Below are positions 1 through 5,737 of a DNA stretch of 8,115 nucleotides, piece by piece; the first letter of the stretch is position 1, and each line of letters begins with the position of its first letter. The notes under the pieces are model-generated. The model was not told the origin of the DNA. It made no database searches and worked only from the letters and a program-made list of their open reading frames with translations. The stretch is from Modestobacter sp. (GTDB taxonomy: Bacteria > Actinomycetota > Actinomycetes > Mycobacteriales > Geodermatophilaceae): positions 1 to 8,115 of the forward strand of contig JAOPVN010000299.1 of the NCBI GenBank assembly GCA_025966175.1, given 5' to 3'. Position numbers and translations under genes: made by a program.

Positions 1-471
1 GTCCGGCGCGGCCCGCTCGTAGGCACTGGGCGCCAGCGCCGGGCGCAGCCGGTCCAGGCCGGCAGCCGCCTCCGCCGCCACGGTGGCGACGGAGCAGCGC
101 AGCAGCTGGGCGATACCGGCGTCGGGCAGACGCTCGTGCCAGCGCAGGACGACGACGGCGCGGGTCCGCGGTGACAGCTCCCGCAGGGCGCCCGCGAGGT
201 CCGGCTCCTCCGGCGCGGTCGCGGGCAGGGCTTCGATGACCTGCTCGGCGCGGGTGAGCCGGGCCCATCGGCTGGTGGCGCCGGCGACCAGCGCGCGCAG
301 GACCGTGGGCTCGGGGTCGCGGGGCCATGAGCGCCGGGTGCGGGTCAGCGCGCGCTGGACCAGCTCCTCGGCACTCCGCTGGTCGCCGGTGAGCAGCAGC
401 GCGGTGCGCAGCAGCGCCGGACGGCGCTCGGCGACGAACACCGAGAAGGCAGCATCGACGTCCTGGTCCAC
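1..471 (-). CDS. SigE-family sigma-70 RNA polymerase sigma factor, 3' end beyond window
   Basis: The frame stays open from a GTG at 471 down to base 1, giving 157 codons with no stop, so the C-terminus lies outside the window. The start is chosen because GAGAGGGG sits 5 nt upstream. Residues 12-50 (FVAERRPALLRTALLLTGD, then AEELVQ) match sigma region 2 of the actinobacterial SigE (TIGR02983-like) group. Residues 95-143 (ALRELSPRTRAVVVLRW, then a helix-turn-helix) match region 4. Such factors direct core RNA polymerase to selected promoters, and this one has no visible anti-sigma partner here. The recognition helix is odd: where relatives usually have TVKSQ-type residues with a lysine, this protein has TVAAEAAAGLDRL, which lacks the basic residues. 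The gene begins 52 nt after the tetR stop on the same strand, so the two may be co-transcribed. The family call is firm, but target promoters cannot be predicted. Confidence 0.8.
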   Translation of the reverse strand, partial: MDQDVDAAFSVFVAERRPALLRTALLLTGDQRSAEELVQRALTRTRRSWPRDPEPTVLRALVAGATSRWARLTRAEQVIEALPATAPEEPDLAGALRELSPRTRAVVVLRWHERLPDAGIAQLLRCSVATVAAEAAAGLDRLRPALAPSAYERAAPD

Positions 472-523
472 CGTCGCCCCTCTCGTCGTCCCCGGGTGTT
501 CGTTCCGGGGGCGCCCGCCGGTT

Positions 524-1159
524 CTACCCCGGGCGGTGGCCGACGAGCAGAAGCAGGGTCTCGGCGTACTGGTCGATGGCGCGCTCGCGCGCCCGGCCGG
601 TGAGATGCGCGCACCACACCGGGGTCTGCGACATCGCGGCGTGCATGCAGAGCAGCACCGGGTCGATCGCGGTGACGGTGAAGTCGCCCGAGGCCACACC
701 GGCCTCGAGGACCCGGCGGAAGACCTGGTCGTGCCGCCGCCGCAGCTCCTTGATCCGGGCCTGCTGGGCCGAGGGCCACTCCTGCGGCGCCAGGAAGAGC
801 CGCAGCGCCGCGGGGTACTCCCGGACGGCGATGCCGATGTGCTCACGGACGAGCGCCCGCAGCCGGTCGAGCGGGGCGCCCTCCCGGCCGGCCGGCAGGC
901 CCTCGAGGCGGGCGGTCCATTCGTTGCCCAGCGTCTCGATGGCGGCGGTGACCAGCTCGTCCTTGCTGGCGAAGTAGTAGTACAGCGACCCCTTGGTCAC
1001 GTCGAGACGCTCGGCGACGTCCTCCAGGCTCACCGCCTCGTAGCCCTGGGCGCCGAAGAGTTCCGCGGCGGTGGTCAGGATCTCCTGGATCCGCCGCCCG
1101 CGCTTGCGCTCCACCCGCCCGGGCGCCGCTGCGTCGGCGACCGCCCCTTCCGTGCCCAT
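524..1159 (-). CDS. TetR-family transcriptional regulator, likely repressor of the divergent CHC operon
   Basis: This is a 211-residue protein, a normal TetR size. Residues 22-66 form the DNA-binding domain, with the helix-turn-helix around 44-63 (SLEDVAERLDVTKGSLYYYF) and the typical KDEL just after. Residues 70-211 are a helical ligand-binding and dimerisation domain; CMHAAMSQTPVW near 171-182 resembles the C-terminal domain of TetR proteins linked to acyl-CoA metabolism. The ATG at 1157-1159 is preceded by GGGAGGG three bases away, and the 21 residues before the domain are a loose basic tail. The gene is divergent from the five-gene catabolic operon and a perfect palindrome lies in the shared gap. 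This suggests autoregulation and control of the operon, probably relieved by an acyl-CoA intermediate. The effector is inferred. In R. palustris the equivalent role is played by BadR, a MarR-type protein, so this regulator would be a non-homologous replacement. Confidence 0.9.
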   Translation of the reverse strand: MGTEGAVADAAAPGRVERKRGRRIQEILTTAAELFGAQGYEAVSLEDVAERLDVTKGSLYYYFASKDELVTAAIETLGNEWTARLEGLPAGREGAPLDRLRALVREHIGIAVREYPAALRLFLAPQEWPSAQQARIKELRRRHDQVFRRVLEAGVASGDFTVTAIDPVLLCMHAAMSQTPVWCAHLTGRARERAIDQYAETLLLLVGHRPG

Positions 1160-1187
1160 TCGCCCTCCCTGTGCCCGACCGGTCCTC

Positions 1188-1193
1188 AGTCTA
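1188..1193 (-). promoter_or_regulatory. Candidate -10 box for tetR
   Basis: Read on the minus strand this hexamer is TAGACT, which fits the TAnnnT pattern of actinobacterial -10 elements. Transcription would begin about 7 nt downstream and leave a leader of roughly 20 nt containing the tetR ribosome-binding site. The -35 region at 17 nt spacing (GAGGTT) is poor, so the call is weak. Confidence 0.25.
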
Positions 1194-1219
1194 CCGCGCG
1201 GTCAGAATTCAACCTCATC

Positions 1220-1232
1220 GTCAACTCTTGAC
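1220..1232. promoter_or_regulatory. Second, overlapping inverted repeat in the tetR/operon gap
   Basis: GTCAA-CTC-TTGAC is a 5-bp inverted repeat around 3 bases. Its right arm is shared with the larger palindrome at 1226-1245, so three TTGAC/GTCAA half-sites lie in a row. This could let a second TetR dimer bind side by side, or it could be chance extension of the main site. Confidence 0.4.
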
Positions 1233-1245
1233 TCCGGAGTCAAGA
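1226..1245. promoter_or_regulatory. Perfect 20-bp palindrome, likely TetR operator
   Basis: TCTTGACTCCGGAGTCAAGA is its own reverse complement over all 20 bases, centred between 1235 and 1236. It lies 66 bp upstream of the tetR start codon and about 74 bp upstream of the first operon gene. TetR repressors bind palindromes of about this length, and a location midway between the divergent genes is typical. Each arm contains TTGACT, which could also act as a -35 hexamer in either direction. Binding would then block RNA polymerase directly. No good -10 box stands at the expected spacing on the plus strand (CACGGT at 1251-1256), so the promoter itself is not assigned. The palindrome is seen directly; its binding by this TetR is inferred. 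Confidence 0.75.
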
Positions 1246-1271
1246 ATCGGCACGGTGGGGAGATCCGTGAA

Positions 1272-1286
1272 CGGGGTCACACCCCG
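1272..1286 (+). other. Small hairpin in the 5' leader of the catabolic operon
   Basis: CGGGGT-CAC-ACCCCG can form a 6-bp GC-rich stem with a 3-nt loop. It ends 17 nt before the GAGGGAG ribosome-binding site of the first gene. There is no T run, so it is not a factor-independent terminator. It may be a leader structure or chance in GC-rich DNA. Confidence 0.3.
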
Positions 1287-1319
1287 ACGGGGGAGCCGAC
1301 GACGAGGGAGTTCGCAGTG

Positions 1320-2134
1320 ATGGCGCAGGACCGCACCGAGAGCCGCTACGAGGACGTCCGCTACGAGGTCGACGGCCCGGTCGCCGTCATCACCATCGAT
1401 CGGCAACAGCGTTACAACGCCTTCCGCGGCCGGACCGTGGAGGAGCTGATCTCCGCGTTCCGCACCGCCTGGGCCGACCGGAGCGTGCAGGTCGTCATCC
1501 TCACCGGAGCGGGGGAGAAGGCGTTCTGCACCGGCGGGGACGTCAAGCAGCGGGCCGAGACCGGCGACTACGGGCCCACCGAGAGCGGCATGTTCGAGAT
1601 CGGCTACCTGCACAAGGTCATTCGGGACATCCCCAAGCCGGTCATCGCCGCCGTCAACGGCCTGGCCATCGGCGGCGGGCACGTGCTGCACGTGCTCTGC
1701 GACCTCTCCATCGCCAGCGAGACGGCCCGGTTCGGCCAGGCCGGGCCCCGGGTCGGCTCCTTCGACGCCGGCTTCGGGTCGGCCTACCTGGCCCGGGTGG
1801 TGGGGAGAAGAAGGCCCGCGAGATGTGGTTCCTCTGCCGGCAGTACACCGCCGAGCAGGCCGAGCGGATGGGCCTGGTCAACACCGTCGTGCCGGCCGAC
1901 CAGCTGATGGCCGAGGCGATGTCCTGGGCCCGGGAGATCGCCGCGAAGAGCCCGACCGCGATCCGGTTCCTCAAGCAGTCGTTCAACGCCGACACCGACC
2001 ACCAGGCCGGCCTCAGCAACCTGGCGATGTCCGCACTCGACCTCTACGCCGTCTCGGCGGAGGGCATGGAGGGTGCGACCGCCTTCGCCGAGAAGCGGCA
2101 GCCCGACTTCGCCCGTCACGTGATCTCCCACTGA
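1320..2134 (+). pseudogene. badI: BadI-like 2-ketocyclohexanecarboxyl-CoA hydrolase (MenB-type crotonase), frameshifted
   Basis: BadI cleaves the ring of 2-ketocyclohexane-1-carboxyl-CoA by adding water, giving pimeloyl-CoA. The first 161 residues read in one frame: RYEDVRYE, NAFRGRTVEELI at 34-45, KAFCTGGD at 67-74, IRDIPKPVIA at 101-110, IGGG at 117-120 and GPRVGSFD at 142-149. The motif then breaks at GTG GTG GGG AGA (1797-1808). The expected continuation EKKARE-MWFLCRQY is read one frame over from 1805 to the stop at 2132-2134. One base is missing next to the four-G run at 1802-1805; restoring it gives 271 residues, close to BadI and MenB length. Without it the first frame stops at 1907 after 195 residues. 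D149 and a C-terminal tyrosine (DLYAV) match the catalytic aspartate and tyrosine of MenB. GAGGGAG lies 9 nt before the ATG; an in-frame GTG at 1317 is equally possible. MenB itself is the alternative identity, but the operon favours BadI. Confidence 0.82.
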
Positions 2135-2144
2135 GGCGCCGGCC

Positions 2145-3293
2145 GTGGACTTCGCCCTCGGCGACGAGCAGCAGGACTGCCGCGACCGGGCCCGGGAGAT
2201 CGCCCAGAAGAAGCTGCTGCCCGAGTACCGGACGCGCGAGCGGGCCGGCCGGATCGACCCGGAGCTGCGTCGTGAGCTCGGCGCAGCCGGCCTGATCGCA
2301 CCGGAGATCGGCGTCGAGTTGGGCGGCCGGGGCCTGGACCGGGTGACCTCCGGCCTGGTCACCGAGGAGATCGGCCGGGGCGACATCAACGTCGCCTACC
2401 TGCAGGTGGTCGGCTCCCTGGTCGGCCAGATCCTCGCCGGCAACGCCCTGCCCGACGTCGCCGGGCGCTGGGTGCCGAAGATCTGCAGTGGCGAGGAGAT
2501 CGTCGGCATCGGGCTGACCGAACCGCACGCGGGCTCCGACGCCGGGATGCCGCGGCTCACCGCGGTGCGCGACGGCGCCGACTGGGTGCTCGACGGCGTC
2601 AAGTCGCTGTCCTTCGCGCAGGACGCGGCCGCCGTCGTGGTCTTCGCCCGGACCGGGCCGTCGCAGGCGCGGGGCAAGGACATCAGCGCCTTCGTCGTCC
2701 CGCTCGACCTGCCCGGGGTCACCCGGGAGCTGTACTCGGACATGGGGACGACGGCGGTCGGCCGCGGTGCCGCGCACCTCGACGGCGTCCGCATCCCCGC
2801 CGACTCCCTGCTCGGCGAGGAGGGCCGCGGCTTCACCCAGGTGATGCAGGGCTTCGACTTCAGCCGGGCGCTGATCGGCCTGCAGTGCATCGGCTGCGCC
2901 CAGCAGACCGTCGACGAGACCTGGGAGCACGTCAGCACCCGGCAGGCCTTCGATCGGCCGCTGTCGAAGAACCAGGGGGTGTCCTTCCCGCTGGCCGAGG
3001 CGGAGACGCTGCTGACCGCCGCCCGGCTGCTCTGCTACCAGACGCTCTGGCTCAAGGACGCCGGCCGCCCGCACACCGCGCAGGCGGCGATGAGCAAGTG
3101 GTGGGCACCCAAGACCGCCTACGACGTCATCAACCAGTGCCTGCTGCTGCACGGCCAGTACGGCTACCGCACCGAGCTGCCGATCGAGCAGCGGCTGCGC
3201 GACGTCCTGGGCCTGCAGATCGGCGACGGCACCGCCCAGATCATGAAGCTCGTCATCGCCCGGCAGCGCCTGGGCCGCGAGCTCGCGCCCTGA
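2145..3293 (+). CDS. aliB: Acyl-CoA dehydrogenase, probable cyclohexanecarboxyl-CoA dehydrogenase (AliB role)
   Basis: This 382-residue FAD flavoenzyme is full length for the acyl-CoA dehydrogenase family. Family marks are GLTEPHAGSD at 123-132 (signature 1), the middle beta domain from about 120 to 220, RPLSKNQGVSFPLAEAE near 271-287, and LHGQYGYRTELPIEQRLRDV at 335-354 in the C-terminal helical domain. In this cluster it should oxidise CHC-CoA to cyclohex-1-ene-1-carboxyl-CoA and pass electrons to ETF, which is not encoded here. The usual catalytic glutamate (the E of YEGT in medium-chain enzymes) is replaced: the protein reads IGDGTAQI, with Asp361 there. The start is a GTG 10 nt after the previous stop; GAGG at 2133-2136, overlapping that stop codon, is the likely ribosome-binding site. 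The family is certain. The ring substrate rests on context, and another branched or cyclic acyl-CoA is possible. Confidence 0.85.
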   Translation: MDFALGDEQQDCRDRAREIAQKKLLPEYRTRERAGRIDPELRRELGAAGLIAPEIGVELGGRGLDRVTSGLVTEEIGRGDINVAYLQVVGSLVGQILAGNALPDVAGRWVPKICSGEEIVGIGLTEPHAGSDAGMPRLTAVRDGADWVLDGVKSLSFAQDAAAVVVFARTGPSQARGKDISAFVVPLDLPGVTRELYSDMGTTAVGRGAAHLDGVRIPADSLLGEEGRGFTQVMQGFDFSRALIGLQCIGCAQQTVDETWEHVSTRQAFDRPLSKNQGVSFPLAEAETLLTAARLLCYQTLWLKDAGRPHTAQAAMSKWWAPKTAYDVINQCLLLHGQYGYRTELPIEQRLRDVLGLQIGDGTAQIMKLVIARQRLGRELAP

Positions 3294-3339
3294 GATCCAG
3301 CTCGTGACACCCACCAACCAGCAGGAAGGCAACGCGGCC

Positions 3340-4086
3340 ATGGGAAAGCTCGAGGACAAGATCGCCATCGTGACCGGCGCCGGCCAGGGCATCGGCCGGG
3401 CCATCGCCGAGAAGCTCGCCGCCGAGGGCGCCACCGTGGTGGCCACCGACGTCAACGAGGCCACCGCGAAGGAGACCGCCGCGACGATCGGCGGGAGCGC
3501 GGTCGGCATCCGCACCGACGTCACCTCGCGGGAGTCGGTCGACGCGATGGTGGCGCAGGTCCGCGCGCGGTTCGACCGGATCGACGTCCTGGTCAACAAC
3601 GCCGGCTGGGACAAGGCCGGTCCGTTCGTCGACTCCGACCCTGCCGACTGGGACCGGGTCATCGCGATCAACCTCTACGGCGTCCTGCACACCTCGAGGG
3701 CCGTGCTGCCGCTGATGATCGGGCAGAAGTCGGGCTCGGTCGTGAACCTGGCGTCGGACGCCGGCCGGGTCGGGTCGTCCGGGGAGGCCGTGTACTCCGC
3801 CGCGAAGGGCGGGGTCATCGCCTTCACCAAGGCGACGGCGCGGGAGATGGCCCGCTACCAGGTCAACGCGAACTGCGTCTGCCCCGGCCCGACCGACACC
3901 GCCCTGTTCGCCTCGATGGGCGGTGACGACCCGAAGCTGCGTGAGGCGCTGACCCGGGCCATCCCGTTCCGTCGGCTCGCCGACCCCACCGACCTCGCCA
4001 ACGCGGTCGCGTTCCTCGCCTCCGACGAGGCGGCCTACATCACCGGCCAGACCGTCAGCGTCAGCGGCGGCCTCACGATGAGCTGA
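3340..4086 (+). CDS. badH: BadH-like 2-hydroxycyclohexanecarboxyl-CoA dehydrogenase (classical SDR)
   Basis: BadH oxidises 2-hydroxycyclohexane-1-carboxyl-CoA to the 2-keto compound with NAD. The protein has 248 residues, a standard SDR size. The nucleotide-binding motif TGAGQGIG is at 12-19, NNAG at 86-89, the catalytic serine at S139, and YSAAK gives Y152 and K156. Asp37 at the end of beta strand 2 (VVATD) favours NAD over NADP. Segments that I recall as typical of R. palustris BadH are present: VNNAGWD, AINLYG, ASDAGRVGSSGEAVY, CPGPTDTAL, and the C-terminus ITGQTVSVSGGLTMS. This makes it the most specific identification in the operon. ATG 3340 is chosen over an in-frame GTG at 3304 because AGGAAGG lies 10 nt upstream and the N-terminus then matches the family. 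It starts 46 nt after the dehydrogenase gene. Confidence 0.9.
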   Translation: MGKLEDKIAIVTGAGQGIGRAIAEKLAAEGATVVATDVNEATAKETAATIGGSAVGIRTDVTSRESVDAMVAQVRARFDRIDVLVNNAGWDKAGPFVDSDPADWDRVIAINLYGVLHTSRAVLPLMIGQKSGSVVNLASDAGRVGSSGEAVYSAAKGGVIAFTKATAREMARYQVNANCVCPGPTDTALFASMGGDDPKLREALTRAIPFRRLADPTDLANAVAFLASDEAAYITGQTVSVSGGLTMS

Positions 4087-4099
4087 CGGGACCCCCACG

Positions 4100-5737
4100 A
4101 TGTCGTTCGAGACCATCCTCACCGCCGAGCAGGTCGAGCGGTACACCGCCGAGGGGCTGTGGACCGGCCGCCTCATCACCGACTTCCTCGACGAGGTCGC
4201 CGCGGCCGACCCCGACAAGCTCGCCGCGATCGACGCCCGCGGGCGGACCACCTACGGCGAGCTCAAGCGGCTCTCCGACCGCGCCGCGCTGGGGCTGCTG
4301 GAGCTGGGGGTGCGTCCGGGCGACGTCGTGAGCTTCCAGCTGCCCAACTGGACCGAGTTCCTGGTCCTGCACTTCGCGCTCACCCGGATCGGCGCGGTCA
4401 ACAACCCGCTCATCCCCATCTACCGGGACCGCGAGGTCGGCTTCATGGTCGCCCTCGCCCGCTCGACGGTGATCGTCGTGCCGCAGGAGTTCCGCGGCTA
4501 CGACTACCCGGGGATGGTCCAGCGGCTGCGCGGGGACTGGCCGGATCTCCGCCACGTGCTGGTCGTCGACGGCCCGACCACCGACAGTCAGACCTCGTGG
4601 CAGGAGTTCATCGAGACGCCCTGGGAGGAGCGCCGCGACCCCGCCGAGCTCGACGCGCTGCGTCCGGACCCGGACGACGTGACGCTGCTGATCTTCACCT
4701 CGGGCACCACGGGTGAGCCCAAGGGCGTGATGCACACGCACAACACGCTGGTCGCGGCCAACGCCCCGCTCCCGGAACGCCTGGGGGTCGGCCGGGACAG
4801 CGTCGTCCACATGGCCTCGACCTTCGCCCATCTGACCGGCTTCCTCTACGGCGTCCGGCTGCCCACGCAGGTCGGCGGCGCCACCGCGGTCTACCAGGAC
4901 GTCTGGGACCCGGCGCGCTTCGTCGACCTGGTGGAGCAGCACCGGATCAGCTACACGTCGGCGGCCACCCCCTTCCTGCACGACACCCTGCAGGTGCCCG
5001 GCCTGGACGCGCGCGACGTCTCCTCGCTGCGGCTGTTCTGCTGCATGGGCGCGCCGATCCCGCGCGCGATCATGCGCCAGGCGCGCCGTGCGCTGCCCCG
5101 ACTCACCGTGCTCGGCGGCTGGGGGCAGAGCGAGAACGGGCTGGTCACCCTGGGGATACCGGGGGACCCCGAGGAGAAGCTCGTGGAACGGGACGGGTAT
5201 CCGTGGCCGGGCATGGAGATCCGCGTCGTCGGGTTCGCCGGGGAGCCGCTGGAGGCGGGCCAGGAGGGTCGGCTGCAGGTGCGCGGCCCGTTCCTGTTCG
5301 TCGGGTACGCCGAGCGGCTGGAGATGACCCGGGCCAGTTTCGACGGTGACTGGTTCGAGACCGGTGATCTGGCCTCGATCGACGCCGAGGGCTACCTGAA
5401 CATCACCGGCCGGACCAAGGACGTGATCATCCGCGGCGGGGAGAACATCCCGGTCGCCTACATCGAGAACGTGCTCTACGAGCACCCGTCGCTGACCGCG
5501 GTGGCCGTGGTCGGGGTGCCCGATCCGCGGCTGCAGGAGCGGGCGTGCGCCGTCGTCACGCTCGTGCCCGGGGTCGACTCGTTCACCCTGGCCGAGATGC
5601 GGGTGTTCCTCGACCGGAAGGGCGTGTCCCGGCACTACTGGCCGGAGAGCCTCGAGGTGGTCGGTGAGCTGCCCCGCACCGCCAGCGGCAAGATCCAGAA
5701 GTTCCAGCTGCGCGACCGGCTGGCGGCGCAGGCGTGA
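4100..5737 (+). CDS. aliA: AliA-like cyclohexanecarboxylate-CoA ligase (AMP-forming)
   Basis: This enzyme would activate the free acid with ATP and CoA, giving CHC-CoA, AMP and pyrophosphate, and so commits the substrate to the pathway. It has 545 residues, normal for the ANL superfamily. The phosphate-binding loop FTSGTTGEPKGV is at 199-210, the A5 motif region is GWGQSEN at 340-346, TGD is at 421-423, the hinge region GRTKDVIIRGGENI is at 437-450, and the catalytic lysine is K531 in RTASGKIQK. The N-terminus (EGLWTGRLITDFLDE) and VVSFQLPNWTEF resemble AliA-type ligases rather than benzoate-CoA ligases. There is no transmembrane segment or signal peptide. No clear ribosome-binding site precedes the ATG, which is 13 nt after the badH stop, so translation may be coupled to badH. 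The exact acid is inferred from the neighbours. Confidence 0.85.
   Translation: MSFETILTAEQVERYTAEGLWTGRLITDFLDEVAAADPDKLAAIDARGRTTYGELKRLSDRAALGLLELGVRPGDVVSFQLPNWTEFLVLHFALTRIGAVNNPLIPIYRDREVGFMVALARSTVIVVPQEFRGYDYPGMVQRLRGDWPDLRHVLVVDGPTTDSQTSWQEFIETPWEERRDPAELDALRPDPDDVTLLIFTSGTTGEPKGVMHTHNTLVAANAPLPERLGVGRDSVVHMASTFAHLTGFLYGVRLPTQVGGATAVYQDVWDPARFVDLVEQHRISYTSAATPFLHDTLQVPGLDARDVSSLRLFCCMGAPIPRAIMRQARRALPRLTVLGGWGQSENGLVTLGIPGDPEEKLVERDGYPWPGMEIRVVGFAGEPLEAGQEGRLQVRGPFLFVGYAERLEMTRASFDGDWFETGDLASIDAEGYLNITGRTKDVIIRGGENIPVAYIENVLYEHPSLTAVAVVGVPDPRLQERACAVVTLVPGVDSFTLAEMRVFLDRKGVSRHYWPESLEVVGELPRTASGKIQKFQLRDRLAAQA

Noticed and set aside
1228..1256. TTGACT (1228-1233) as a -35 box with a -10 at 1251-1256 for the operon promoter.
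   Set aside because: The hexamer at the right spacing is CACGGT, which does not resemble a -10. AAGAAT at 1242-1247 is better but has no matching -35. The promoter was left unassigned.
1071..1907. An open frame running from before the operon through the first part of the badI-like gene and ending at 1907, which could be read as a 278-residue protein.
   Set aside because: The upstream part has no family resemblance and overlaps tetR and its promoter region. The last residues after ARVVG are out-of-frame sequence. The real gene starts at 1317/1320 and continues in another frame.
1320..2134. Calling the first operon gene menB (1,4-dihydroxy-2-naphthoyl-CoA synthase).
   Set aside because: BadI is a close MenB relative, so similarity alone is not decisive. 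No other menaquinone gene is present and BadH, AliA, AliB and BadK neighbours fit BadI. MenB remains the fallback if phylogeny disagrees.
2013..3671. Long minus-strand open frame opposite the dehydrogenase and SDR genes (552 codons).
   Set aside because: Arginine-, proline- and alanine-rich shadow frames of this length are common opposite high-GC genes. It has no motifs and no ribosome-binding site, and it lies antisense to clear enzymes.
4073..5635. Long minus-strand open frame opposite the CoA ligase (520 codons).
   Set aside because: Shadow of a strongly supported ligase gene, with low-complexity composition and no recognisable domain.
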